Shown one piece after another: positions 33,480-45,490 of a stretch of 64,000 nucleotides of DNA (position 1 is the first letter of the stretch; each line of letters starts with the position of its first letter). This DNA is from Isoetes taiwanensis (taxonomy: Eukaryota; Streptophyta; Lycopodiopsida; Isoetales; Isoetaceae): positions 12,850,719 through 12,914,718 of the forward strand of contig JAJEKV010000040.1 in the NCBI GenBank assembly GCA_021234155.1, read 5' to 3'. Below the pieces are notes generated by a model, which saw only the letters and a program-made list of their open reading frames with translations, had not been told where the DNA came from and did not search any database. Both the position numbers and the translations under genes were made by a program.

Positions 33480-35551
33480 GTAAAGTTTTGTGTTCGCGTA
33501 GAGAGCCACGTGTTGGACGCGTCCATATATATATATCAAAACTTAGCTTTGGTACAGTAGTTGTTGAAAAATCGAGTCCACACTGTAATAAGGCTTTGTG
33601 TTCACGGACGTCACATTTATTTTCATACATATCAAAACTTAGCTTTCCTACAGCACTAGTGGTTGAAATATCACAACACAAGCTGCAGATTTATGGAAAG
33701 AAATTGGAAGGAGAAATTTTTATTAAGGCGGGCTTGTGACCATGTTGCACAATATTTCAAAAAAATGAATACATTTGAATCCGTACACATTAGGTAATGT
33801 GTTTCAATTATAGCAAGAAGTTTTTAACTGCCATTATTAAGAAAAAATGGTACTATTCCAGTGTACCAAAAGTTCCCCAAATTTTGTTCCTCTCCTATTT
33901 TTTTGGCTAACCATGTGGAGCTCGACTTGGATTTTTCAAATTAACGATGCAAGAGCATTTGAACTAGTTCAGAGCACTGCAAATTTATCAGAATCATTTG
34001 GCATCATTACAAATTGCTATAAATAATTGTGAGATATAATGAAACACATTTCATCTTACGACATATATAATCTGATCTCTTTTTGTTTTGATATCTGATA
34101 TTTGTTTGAGTATTTTTTCTACGCCTAGGATGATTTTGGGCGATGCGACCAGAGACTATAGTCAAAATATGGCGATCAGGTGTTGCTGGCTAAACCTGTT
34201 GCTACACATTAACCGACTTAAACTTCTCACGGCGGTTGAACAATAAAACTCTTTCTATGCCAACATGATTAGGGCGCTCTTCTATGGCGGCGGCATGCTC
34301 TTATATGGCACCAAAAAGTAGTCAAATTTTTTTTTATTTTGTGTTTGATAAAAACCTTTTGTTTGGTGGCAACAGAGAAGTCAACAGGCTTCTCAAATCT
34401 AAAACATCAGGAGCTTCTTCAAAAATCTAGAAAGAAGCAAGACAAGGTTACATTTGTTTTTTTTTTTTTGAATTGACAAGCTGATAAAAGCTATTTGTTC
34501 TTTAGGGGGTATCTAAGCTTAGTCTCTGTGCTCACCTTTCATTTCCTCTTATTTCCCTTTACGCACCAAGCAAAATAGCATTAAGGTAAGTTACGCCTAG
34601 GTAAGCTCTATGTGCTTTTTCGGTTATTCCGTGCTTTCTCCTATCCTAATAAGTGTCAGCTTTTCCCCTTTGGCATTTGCTTTTTGTAAGTTTATTATTG
34701 TTTCTGGTGGATTGTTTGCTTTCTCGAAAGCTTGGGATTCATCGCGTTCACAAGCGTCCATGGCATCCTATCCCCTTTACGAAGCTTAGGATTTCTGCCT
34801 TCACATCACAGTCCATGGCATCCTAACCTCCTTTACCTTAAATCTTTTTGGTTTGGCATCCTTATGTTGTCGTGCTAGTTATACTGCATGGGCAATGGCA
34901 TTCAACCCAAATGAAACGTGTTAATTTGTTCATCTATTTCTTGATTTAGTGCATACGCGAGAATTGCGAAGAAGTGACATGTCACGGTAATGCTAAAATC
35001 TCTCTTTGGAGAAGGGAAGCTTTTCGCGGTACGTAATATAGCGGGGCCTACTGCTTCAAATACAATAACATGCAGCCAATAACTTAATAGCATCCCGAGT
35101 TGGTTTGGGAGCAAGTAGTGGCATAGTAGCTTTTTTTCCACATTTTTTTTCCTCTATGTTTCCACTGCTTCAAAGCATTGCACACGTTTTCCTCTAAGCA
35201 TTGCACAAGTTTTCTTCTAAGCCTTTTTGGCCTTAAATAACATCTCACGAGAATGATGCATAAAATAATCAATTTGATTATTTGGGGAAAACTGATCTTA
35301 CGAAGGACTCAGTTATTGGAGCGATAATTAGGGCTATGTGGGCTTTGGAAGTGGTAATGGAACTTACCATGGTATTAGAAGGTCAGCCGAGTTGGAAATA
35401 TTTGGGAAGTATAGTGCAAGGCTCTACATTTTAGAAAGTACCCAACATAGACTAATGTCTATTTCTGTGTGGAACCTATGCGAGTCGCTTGTGAATTGAC
35501 TCTTGATTTAGTGTGAGATTTTTCAAAAATATCTTTGTCGTTTTTTTTAGT
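33480..35551. other. Upstream region of copy A and duplicated non-coding tail
   Basis: 33,540-33,720 contains two related units with CAAAACTTAGCTTT that also occur upstream of C and E1, so they belong to the aegerolysin 5' flank. 34,169-34,320 is a corrupted copy of the presequence-like exon at 51,724, and 34,950-35,090 a corrupted copy of the exon-like segment at 52,497. Homology to the second copy stops at about 35,551. From there to 35,830 I see nothing. Confidence 0.6.
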
Positions 35552-35829
35552 CGCGTGGCAATTTATTAGAGCCTATTCGATATTACGCATGAATATAGCG
35601 GAAGGCACAAGACATTGGGAGGCTTCTAGTGGCCCAGGCTGGCGAGGGCAAAGAGATTATGCTAAGATGGCAAGGACTCTAGTCCTTGGCCGGGAAGGGG
35701 CAGAGAGCTCATGGGGCATTGATGTCTGTGTTGGGTGGCCCGAGTATAGCTAACTTGCGTCATTTGTGCGGTTCATGGATCTTTGTAAGGGATATAGTCA
35801 CATAGATAGCGAGGAATGAAAGTGATATG

Positions 35830-36497
35830 GCTACTTTGTATTGATATTGAGGATAAGCTATAGTAGATATCCACCAAAGCCGTCGGTTCCCGAAGGGGAC
35901 GGTACCTTCGGCGGCCCGGCTATTCTAAGCTAAGCCTCTGCATATATGGTTTTAGTTTGGGTACCAATCTACGTCTTTGTATGTCCCGACACATTTACCC
36001 ATTTTTACCCATAGCCTAGACTTGCCCCTGAAATTGATAGTACTGGTCCTCCACCATGCATTATGATATCTTTGAGATTCCACATAATTATCTTCGCCTT
36101 TCAACTTCCCTTCATCTGCACACCATCCAGTAAACATTCATGTTCAGTTTTGTTTTTCATGCCCTTCACACTTTTTGCTCGAAAAACCACAACCATAAAC
36201 ACAAACCATATAAGTATGAATTACACTTGATTTTCCACAAATACAAACACAAACACAAACACAAACACAAACACAAACACAAACACAAACACAAACACAA
36301 ACACAAACACAAACACAAACACAAACCATATAAGTATGAATTACACTTGATTTTTCACCTCTCTTTTGAACTATGGAACTTCCGTTCTTTATTTCCACGA
36401 TTTCGCCGCCTTCTTTCCTTTCTCCTTCTCCCAATGAAACAACCACCACACATAACAAGATTACCACGAACAAATGTTCAATCGCAAACTTTGCCAT
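35830..36497 (-). pseudogene. Aegerolysin-like gene, copy C (degenerate)
   Basis: Exon 1 (36,497-36,359) is intact: MAKFAIEHLFVVILLCVVVV, then the GEGE acidic tail, with the same 139-nt length as B. The donor matches B. The intron is 243 nt instead of 124 because of an internal duplication and a hexanucleotide run. Exon 2 starts at about 36,115 with a DEGKLKGED sequence; LSISGASLGYG is visible, followed by a stop, and the following core is frameshifted. Near 35,880-35,930 CAG/CTG positions of copy B appear as CGG/CCG, so part of the damage may be technical. The 3' end near 35,830 is ragged. The overlapping Val-Cys-repeat frame is an artefact of the intron repeat. Confidence 0.7.
36243..36326 (+). 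repeat. (ACAAAC)n hexanucleotide expansion in the intron of copy C
   Basis: About 14 perfect ACAAAC units. The flanks, each containing CATATAAGTATGAATTACAC, are duplicates (about 36,205-36,234 and 36,327-36,356), so the intron segment was duplicated around the repeat. Copies A, B and D have only two or three related units. Confidence 0.95.
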
Positions 36498-37092
36498 TGC
36501 ACTTTTGGATATTTCGTGTTGCTCCTAAGGTTGCATTTTATAGATAGAAATAATAGTGTAGGGGAGGAAAAAAAGAAAGGGAAAAACAAAAATGACAAAG
36601 ACGATAATAACGAACTTATTATTCAACGTAAAGTAATAAGTGTTATTGTACTGTCAATATTGTACAATAATCTGAACTTATTTCACAATATTGTACAATA
36701 AGTTCAGATTGTTTTGTGTAGAATAAGTGTTATTCAACAAAATAAGACAACGTGCAATGTTAAGTGTGGTCCTTTGGATCAAATGGTTCAGATTATAAGA
36801 AGAAAAAAAAGCAACGAACAGGGGCATGCCGTCATTTGAACATGCCATCATTTGAACAATGGCTTTGTGTTCACATTTATTTATTCCAGCGAGCCATGTG
36901 GTGGCCTTTATTTCATACTTATCAATACTTAGCTTTCCTACAATAGCAGTGATTGAAACATCGGGCCCAAGAAGCTCCAAATTTGTAAAGAAATTAGAAA
37001 CGAGGAAAATCTATTGATGGAAGCCTTGTGGTACGTTGCATACCTTGCCTCAAAGAGTATGTAAGGAGGCAGTTATAAATCTTTTAGGAGCC
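36498..37092 (-). promoter_or_regulatory. Upstream region of copy C, truncated at the duplication junction
   Basis: TATAAAA at 36,536-36,542 (minus strand) sits 39-45 nt before the ATG. The region to 37,092 matches, inverted, the E1 upstream region (30,490-31,098) and the E2 one (48,000-48,620). It stops at AGGAGCCCC, where gypsy sequence begins. Confidence 0.6.
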
Positions 37093-37479
37093 CCAAAGCA
37101 TTTTGAACCTCATGCAAGCTGCGGAAGGCCGCACATTGGCAAATGTTCATGCCACCACCAGAGCTCAACAAAGACAAGATACACCTTCCACATCTCAACC
37201 TCCACGCTCTCAGACGTATCCCAATATTGCTGCGAAGGTTGACTTACTCAAAAAAAGTTCTTTGCTTCACTACCCATACTCAGCGCAGTGGAGCAAGCCA
37301 GATCCCCTTTTACTCATGTGCCTCTGGGAACTCCCAGAGGAGCTAGCCAAGATCGAATTCCTTTAAGCTTGGCAACCATTTTGAAACTACGTCTGCTCTC
37401 AAGGACGGTTACCTCATTTGTTCTGGTTAGGTACATTGCTACCTCTACACCCCGGTCCATGCCACGGTGGGCAATCAAC

Positions 37480-37790
37480 AAAGTCAATCATGTTCAAATT
37501 GATGGGGGTAGATGCGATCCAATCTCATCCGCGGATAAACTCATGAAACAAATGGGCATCAAACAACTCTTTAGATTGCCCCATACTTGACATCAGGGTG
37601 GCTAATGGCCATATCACCCGGACCTCGCGTCTGCGCCTCTTCTTCACATCAACATCGATTTGATCAGGTTTCCCCATGGAATTTGGAGTTTTGGAAGATC
37701 GGTGACTATGAAATGTTGGTTAGCGGACCTTTCTCGCCCGAGGCCAAGAGTATCCATTACTTGGGTACGGTCGGTTAGTCATCGCGATGG
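37480..37790 (+). pseudogene. pro: Aspartic protease remnant, gypsy element 2
   Basis: NHVQIDGG at about 37,478-37,510 marks the active-site region. KLMKQMGIKQLF follows (37,540-37,575), then DYEMLV and AKSIHYLG (37,700-37,770). These are more continuous than in element 1 and support the retropepsin call there. Confidence 0.55.
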
Positions 37791-38439
37791 TCACCTCAAT
37801 GCCACTATGGACTTACCAAGCAGGCCGGGATCATTTCACATTGAACATCACGAACCCTCTCTCGAACCTGGTCGAAGAAGCTGAGAATATTTATCAAGTT
37901 CGGGCTCCTGCAGTGCGCCTCGTCATCCTACCGAATATCTTTGATCCTTGGGAATGACTCTTGTCGAGGACGGTTGTGGCTGCTTTGCTTGATCCTTACG
38001 GCTCCTTGTCGAATCAGCGTGTTGATCACTTTTGAATCTTTGAACCTCACGCAACTCTGTTGATGTACCTTATTTGTCATGAAGCAACCTCTGTTTGGAT
38101 GAAACTTCGGCAACCCTCTTTTTCACCGCGCAAAGTGCCACGCGCATCGGTTATGCTCAACCTCACGCACACATTATCCGAATCTTTGAAGTATTACCCC
38201 ATATTGGACTCAGGCGTGAGGGTCGTGGGCGTGGGCAACAATCAACTTTGTCGCATTCTTTTACTAATCTCCTTATCCATTAGCGGGCCGTCAGGTACAT
38301 TCAAAAATTCAAACACATTTTTAGCACGGAGTTCACAGTCTTGAGAGAATCAACAAAAGCAGGGAACTCACCATTCCTACCAAATCGTGCGCGACCGGTT
38401 TAACAGCGGCGATGCAGGCTCAACCCTAATTGCAGTGAT

Positions 38440-39620
38440 GCGTCAGTGACAAACTCGCTAACTGCGGGTTTGATCTGAGGTCAAACATTAAGATGGGTGA
38501 GCCCCATGTCATTGCCCTCAAACACAATGGTAAGATCGGCGTGCAGTGTGGACTCTGCGGAAACTCAATGAGCCGCGGGCGTGATCATTTTCACTTCCCT
38601 TCACCGGACCGGAGTTGGAAGAGGTGGGTACGGACATGAATGTACTCCTCCTTCATGGATGGTTTTACGGCTGTCGGATCTCAATCCAAAGAATCGATCC
38701 AACTCAAGACTACTTTCACCACCCAGGTAGAGTCACTTTTTTTTGCCACAAGGTGGTTCCTTTTGGATTATCAAACTCTCCATCAGCGTTTCAGCATCAT
38801 CTTTGTCATTCTTTCATGATTTCATGAAGGAAAATCCCTTCTTGCAAATTTTTCAAGATGACTTCTCTGCCTATGAGTTCCATAGGTGACCATTTTGGAT
38901 AAATTAGATTTCTCGTCTTCGAGAAATGTGATGGTCAGGCATTAGTCTCAATCACGAGAAATGCACCTTTTGTGTGTCACCTCTGGTGTTACGGTAGGCC
39001 ATGTTGTATGCATTAAGCGGTATCACCACGAGATCCTGCCAAAATCGATTGTGCTCAAGGCTCAAGCGCGGCCAATATCAAGGAGACACGCTCTTTCACA
39101 GGTAAGGTCAATTATTACTCCACCTTCATACGGACTAGCGGCCATTGCGAGATCCCATTCATAAACTCCGCGGGTGGCGAATATCACACACGGGCTTGGA
39201 ATTCCCGGTGATCTTTGCTCAACTTATTTGAAGCTTTTGCTTACTTTCGAGCAGGTTCTTGTTCTCCTCAATGGGACAAGCCCTTTCATGTTCATGTAGA
39301 TGTCACCGTTTGCTATTGGAGCTGTTCTTTCTCAAGAATATGATGTACCTTGACAAACCATCCTTCATACGTGAGAAAACTCAATTGGCGGCGCCTTCTG
39401 CCGCAGTACATTGAAGCTTTGGGTCTCATTTTACGTGTCCAACGCTTAGTCACTACCTTTTAGGCGGTCGAATCAAGTTCTTTGTGGACCACAAAGCACT
39501 CCTTTATTTGATCAACAAATCCCGCCCACGGGCGCATTGCTCGTTGGGTCATACTTAAGAATTTGCTCCTTTTGAAATCGTTCATAGGTAGGCAAATCTC
39601 ATGTAGATCGGGATTATCTT
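38440..39620 (+). pseudogene. pol: Reverse transcriptase and RNase H remnants, gypsy element 2
   Basis: MEEVGTDMNVLLLHGWF lies in a shifted frame at 38,615. The RT core pieces TTFTTQV and HKVVPFGLSNSPSAFQHH (38,746-38,799) are in good frame, followed by FMKENPFLQIFQDDFSA near 38,820-38,870, which contains the catalytic DD. RNase H shows FAIGAVLSQEY (near 39,310) and FFVDHKALLYLINKS (near 39,478-39,520). Several CAG/CTG sites differ from element 1. Confidence 0.75.
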
Positions 39621-40109
39621 TCACGCATCACACGAGATGATCCCTCAGCTGGAGTCTCGGAGCGCCCAGCTTTCGATGCTTCGGCTCTTTTTAGTCACGG
39701 CAACACCACATTGGTTCCATGATTTTCAGCGGTACCTCCTCCTGAGTGCTCTTCCACTTAGGAAAGGCGAGGCGGCTCTCACCTTAGCGACAATCCGATG
39801 CGCCATCAATTTCTCGCGAGGTCGTGACTACACCATAGTTCTTGGGACATCTCTACAAAAAATTGAGACACAATCGCGCCGGCTGACGTGTTCTACCTCA
39901 TGAAGTTCAGAATATTGTTCGAGAAGCTCTCATCAAAGAAGGGCTAGGTGGTGGTCATTTTCATACTTAATTTGACACCACGACGCATAAAATCCTTCTA
40001 ATTTGGGTATTTTTGGCCACGCTCTTCAAAGATACTCAAGCCCACGCATGCGTGTGGCGCTTGCGGCGGGTGGGGCATACGGCGTGGCGGCTCTTCCCTT
40101 ATGACCGTG

Positions 40110-40990
40110 CGCCCGCGCCACTTCAGCCCGGCAAATGGGGAATGGACTTTTATTAGGACAATAGATCACTCTAGCGGCACACCGTGCCCGTTGAATGCAG
40201 TTCTCACTTGACTCGCTACCAAATGAAGGCTTGTGCACTTCGGACTTAACCTTTGCGGCAAACAGTAGGGTCCTCTATCAACAAATTATCCGCGCTGATT
40301 GAACACGGGCACAGTCGGTGTCGTGGTGTCCATTTCATCAATCATACTATCAAGGGAGGCGGCGGATTATCTCACGATACATCATCACAAGAGCACACCT
40401 TACTATCCTCAAGGTAATGGTTTGTGAAAGCACCAACAAAACTCTGGTCACCATTCTGAGAAAATTTGTGGCGCTTCATATGGTAGCGGACAAAACTTCC
40501 TCTTTGTTCTTTGGGCCCTGCAATACTTGTTTCAAGATTGCTTCTAGGTCCACCTCCTTTTAAATTGGTTTATGGTCGAGGAAGCTCTCATCTTGGTTTG
40601 AATACATCCTTCAACACTCAGTTTCAACTAGCTCTTGCTCATAATCCACGGTACACTCCAAAGAAAGGGTCTATCAATTAAGAACGTTTGGATGAACTTG
40701 AGAAGGATGCTTATATTACGTGTTCTTCATGGACCATGATTGCAAAAATCTTTACACCCGACAAGCGTCACGAAGACAAAAACATTCAAAGCTGATTTGG
40801 TTCTTCTTTATGATTCAGTACAAAATTTTAAGGGTAAACTCAAGTTTAGTTGGCTTAGCCCTTATCAAATTGTTAGTGGTTGGGCCAGCGTTTTTCCAAG
40901 CTGGCGAGAGTTAGATGGCACTCCATTACCTACATTGGTTAATGGTTTTAGATCTCAAAACATTTCATCACGAAGCGACAGTAACAAGCG
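40110..40990 (+). pseudogene. int: Integrase remnant, gypsy element 2
   Basis: GKWGMDF near 40,133-40,150 marks the start of the core. An AYYPQGNG-like region at 40,390-40,425 is followed by KLRKFVALHMVADKT-type sequence. The C-terminal part is well preserved: KADLVLLYDSVQNFKGKLKF then SWLSPYQIV (40,797-40,880), and ELDGTPLPTLVNGFRSQNIS (40,908-40,967). Confidence 0.7.
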
Positions 40991-41109
40991 GTCTGAGTTC
41001 AAGCAAACACCCGCAGTGACTAGAAAGGCGATATTATGGCTTATAGTGGATATTTTTTTACAAAATCTCGTGCCATTCTTCCATATAGACGCGCCTAGAT
41101 ACAAAGCAG

Positions 41110-44100
41110 ACTCGAGCCCTATCTACTAAAACCTAGAGGAAGCCCTCTACTTTCAGGGTTGGGGCGAGAGGTGATCGAGAGGAGATGGTAGAGGTTACGC
41201 ACCGAGGGATCAGTGAAGGTGCAGAGAACCACCCATCCGTTGGTCTTAGTGGGATGTTGACCATCCGGCACGCAACACGTCCATTCTCCGCGCCCACGAT
41301 TGTGGCCTTGAGAGTCGGTGTAATTCATCTTGCGGGTAATCCACTCACGGCCGGTTAGGTAGGCGCCAGATGGAGTCCTCGTTCAAACCCGGCCCGGCAA
41401 CCATCTTCGGCGCCATCCGGATGCCGCCGTTTACTCGGTTTGTCTTATATAGCCAAGCCCGAGAACTCATGCGGCGTGGACCAATCAGAAATTATGCGTG
41501 TTTGCAATGCAAGGCTCTTTCTGGCCCGAGAATCTTTTCTCCAGCGCTTAAATCTAGCGGGGTACTCACGACATTCCGTTTTTCATGATATCCGCCGGAG
41601 TTGCACGCATTAAATGCCTTACTTCTTTTCATACCCGTCAGCAATTAATATGTGTCTTTGGCCACTGTCACATCGATCCTTCTCTCCGTCTCATCCTCCG
41701 CGGATTCATTTGTTTCTCCCTTACGTTTTTGGGGACTTAGCCAAATTTTGCCTCTCAGCCTCCTTGGCATCTTCCGACACACAGCACCATCAACTTGTCG
41801 ATTTCGCCCCTCATCATACCTCTTCGCCTCGGTTATGCGCCCGACAACACCCCGTTCCTCTGCGCCGTCCGTTAGCAACTTTACGTCCCTCCCGCCTTTG
41901 AATCCTCGCCGTTTAAATGCGTTACCATGGCGCACCAAGATTTTCTACGCTATTTCATCCCCAGGATCAGGCTCTTTTTGAGTGCGTATCCTTCTTGGCG
42001 CCACTTCAGTGAAGCCCTTGTTGGCCCAAATAAAGAAGTCATTTGAGCGACAAAAGCTTTCACAATTCTCTCAAATGGAACTTCCGGCTCCCAATCGACC
42101 AGAAGCGTTCATCGCCAATATCGTTAACTTAGCCGAATGGATGCACCAGCGAGGTCGATGGCACCACCATTTCATTGACTCGACATTTGATTTACGAGGT
42201 ATTTCATATTCCTTACAAACCCCACTTGTTTATCATGAATTACGCCCATCTGAGGATCTAGATGTCCACGAGAGTTTGGTGCACCTCCCTTATCATGCCA
42301 ATGTGCATCGTCGACCAATATCGACCAAACCTCCACGAAACCTTTGTTGGGGCTGCGTAGGCGCCAAGTTCATGGGTATTCTATCAAGAACACCCATATC
42401 AATAAGCCTTTCTATAACATGGTCATCAACTTTGCTACACACTCCAACCACCACATAGATTGGCCCCAATTGATGTTCTATCGTCTTCTCCAAGAAGTGG
42501 ACGCGTTCGAGGTGCCACTTCCATTTAGTTTACGTGGGAGGCCACCTTCCAAGCCCTCATCAAGTCATTACTTCCCTCCCACACCACAAAATTCTCATAA
42601 TTCCACTTTCGGTGGTCCCTTCCTGAGACTAGCAGAGTTGGCACTTCACGCCCTTCTTCCTTTGGTCATGTCCAAAATCAGCACACCCATGTCCTTTGTC
42701 TCCTCCTCGGCTACACCATCCGGTTCACCATCTTTTCCCAAACATCACAAACCGAACAGCGGTAGGCTCCACCACCACAACACCCTCGTCGGGTTGTTGT
42801 TGCTCGATTATCGGCGGGATGCTCAAGGCTGCTTGTTCTCAAGTTACAAAAGAATCCCAAGGCGGCTCTTATGAGCGGGGTTCAAATGGCACTAGAGGCC
42901 TCACGATCACGGGGCCTGCCCAGGGACCTTCCAGGCACGCCCCTTTTGCCCAAGTTGCAGTAGCTTTGGAGGCCAAACTTCCAAGGCAACACGGAGCTCT
43001 CTGCTGACTCATCTGAGATCTCAAAGTGCAGGATCCAAGTCGGCCAACTTGCGAGATCCTTGAGGCTCGGCTCAATCGAAATTCAGAATTTGTTGGAGCA
43101 CAACAAGTCCAAAGCTCTCAGGTACGAGGCCGAGATGTGCAAACTCACATGTACTCCGAACTTTGTGAAATTTCAGCACTCAGTTCAAAACCTTACGAGG
43201 CTGGGGCAGCTCAAATTGCCTCCTTGGCCCGGCTGGCTTTCTACCAGACCTCTCGGCTCACCTCTCTTCAAGATCCCATTCTGAGAGTGCAACGAGGAAG
43301 ATTCTTGATGGCCAGCGGAGATGGGTGCTTCGTCTCAATACTGCAGGGGCGAAATCCTCCTCCCGAGGTCAACACTTCGAAGCGGGTCCGTGACCAATCC
43401 GCGCTTCTTTGCTAGAAAGGAGACCAGCGGATCGTGATCTTGAACAACATTTGCGACAAGCTATTGATGTGATGAGGCTCAAGCAAAACTTAGCCAGCCA
43501 TCTGCCATTATTATGGCGAGTGCCTTTTGACTTCCAGTTCCTTCACGCTTCCTCCGCGATTATGTGGGTTTGCTTTCGCGCCACCTCTTCCTTTGAAGTG
43601 GCATCGCGGCCGGATGGACTGTGGATATTCCCTGAGAGCAACTGCTTGGATTTTTCTTCGGATTTGGCGAACTCTCCATTGAAGACAAAGGGTTACATCT
43701 TTGTGCCCTTTTGGTCTTTGATCTCATACAACATCTTGATCGGACTTTATCACCTTCCGAGGTTGTTCGACCCTTGGCTACATATTTCATGATTTCTATG
43801 CGGGTGATACGGGAACACTTAGAGATGGAGCCACGCCCGTGACTCTTTCGGGGTGACCCCAGCATGCGGTGGTTGCCGGGGATAACAATCCATATCTTGC
43901 TGATCATGCCGGACCCACACTCTTCGCCAGTACATGCGAGCTTGCCAATCATTTATCTCGGCTTGGCGGAGCTGGCAGTCAAGTATCTAGGACATTAGGA
44001 TCTTCCCTATGCACAAGTTATATCTTGACTCATGAGGGTTATAATCAATTACGGGGCTCTGTTGGATAGCAAGAGCGGTCCCCGCGGATGGGATAGCCCT

Positions 44101-44905
44101 CTATCAACTCTCAACTCTCACGCTTCTCTTTGGGATGGGTTGGTGTCAAGCTCTTGATCGGATCTTGTCGATCAGATTGGGGGAGGCCATTTCGGCAACC
44201 GCATACGGGCATGGTTCCTTCTCCTATGCTTCCACAGGCGTGCCTCCACGCCCAGGTTCTGACCGATTGGGCGCCTCCCCTTTACGGACCAAGGTCATGG
44301 ATGGTCATCTTGGGATGGACTCCACCTCGGATCTCGGCCGGATCTCCGATTGGGATCCACGTTTTGTTAAAGCTCACATTGGGAAGAAGGTGCCACTCAC
44401 GGATACCACCGCGAATTGGATCTATATTGCTAATGGCGTGGTTGGCAGCGGTGGCGGATGCGCTTCATGGTCTTGACGCAGCCTTCTTTAGGGAATGCCA
44501 CCACCTCACACGATCCCCTTAGTCCGCATCTTCCAGCGGGTTTTGTACTCTCAAATGCATTTTGCTCGGCTCCTTAAATCGGCGGCGTCCATTTTCAACT
44601 TTGCAATCGAATGCCGGTGTCGATTGCCTTTGGCCTTGAGACCTGCCTCGTGGAATGTCGGTACATTTTCTTGGGCAGCCCATCTTGCCCTTGAAGATAT
44701 AGTGCGATCTGCGCTTTCTTATTGATGAGATCACGCCCTTGGCCACAACACTCCTCACCTTGCTCTTCAAACACGCGGGATCTCATTGCTTGATTACCAT
44801 AATGGTGCAGTCCTCACTCAGTGAGGATCACTGAGCAGAGATGGCTTTCAGCCCTCACGAAACCCTTCACTCCTTTTCATGCTTCACTTTCGAGGTGTCG
44901 TTTGA
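41110..44905 (+). other. Extra post-integrase region, gypsy element 2
   Basis: Collinear with 22,100-25,826. The candidate ORF is better preserved here in places. KPLLAQIKKSFERQKLSQFS continues to FIANIVNLAEWMHQRGRWHH, FIDSTFDLRGISYSLQT and VHLPYHANVHRRPISTKPPR within one 158-codon frame (41,982-42,458). LEHNKSKALRYEAEMCKL lies near 43,094-43,147, and KVPLTDTTANWIYIANGVVG near 44,388-44,447. No family recognised. Confidence 0.5.
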
Positions 44906-44916
44906 GGTGGGGGGAG

Positions 44917-45490
44917 TGTTAGTCACGTGCCTCCTGGTACGGGACTATTCAGCCTCTTTATCTGACAGAACCAGGTCAGCTCAAAGGATCCTCCGGTCAG
45001 CCACGGGTCAGCCATCAAGGCCAGTGACCAAGCGGCAGAACCCGCATGATCCAAAGCCTATCAAGCGCTCGAGACAAGTGGCGGCCTTGATCACTTGCGC
45101 CCGCGTCGGCGTCGGCATGATTCTAGGCACTTCAAGAGGCAGCCCACATTCCTGCAAATCGGGCCTCCTTCCGAATTCGGCACGAGATGGTCAGTGTCTA
45201 TAATAGGCCCAGAGCCACCATTGTACTATATATATGACTAGAGCTGCATACATGAGCTCTAGATGAGTTTGAGTCTTGTCTCCTTCGAGTTCTTCTCTCT
45301 ATTCGCGAGAGAGCTCCGCGTATATTCATCATTGATATCAAGGGAAGCTTATCATTTTCCTCTCATTTGTTACATTTTCTTCTTCTTCTTCTCTTCTTGC
45401 AAATCCCGTGACATAGTCCAGGACTCTCTGTTAGATCCACGGGTCCTCCACAGGCTGTCTTCAGGAGTTCAGAACCCAGACCCCAAGCGG
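44917..45490 (+). repeat. 3' LTR of gypsy element 2
   Basis: Begins TGTTAGTCACGTGCC after a GGTGGGGGGAG polypurine tract (44,906-44,916) and ends before GCATGGGAGCG. TATA box at 45,227-45,235 with the flanking palindrome. This copy gives the clearest LTR start. Confidence 0.85.

Larger units (their letters stand above)
18022..35551 (+). repeat. Segmental duplication, copy 1 (17.5 kb)
   Basis: Collinear, same orientation, with 37,093-53,091. It contains the 3' part of gypsy element 1, array blocks I-III, aegerolysin copies E1 and A, and a non-coding tail. The 1.5-kb length difference is explained by one extra array block here. Clean portions are identical or nearly so (for example 32,833-33,120 against 50,367-50,654), while transposon portions differ by many small indels. 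Confidence 0.9.
37093..45490 (+). mobile_element. Ty3/gypsy element 2, 5'-truncated by the duplication
   Basis: Collinear with 18,022-26,407 of element 1. There is no 5' LTR or gag start because the duplication breakpoint falls inside the element. It is therefore a passenger of the segmental duplication, not an independent insertion; its right flank (GCATGGGAGCG at about 45,492) is the same target site as in element 1. Confidence 0.85.

Noticed and set aside
36243..36326. Regular repeats as a possible CRISPR array
   Set aside because: Short 6-bp units with no spacers, in a eukaryotic intron.
36144..36497. 117-codon frame with a long Val-Cys repeat, as a possible fusion protein
   Set aside because: The repeat is the ACAAAC hexamer of the intron read through in frame; the splice donor before it is conserved with the other copies.
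37093..45490. Gypsy element 2 as an independent insertion
   Set aside because: It has the same right-hand target site as element 1 and its left end coincides with the segmental duplication breakpoint.
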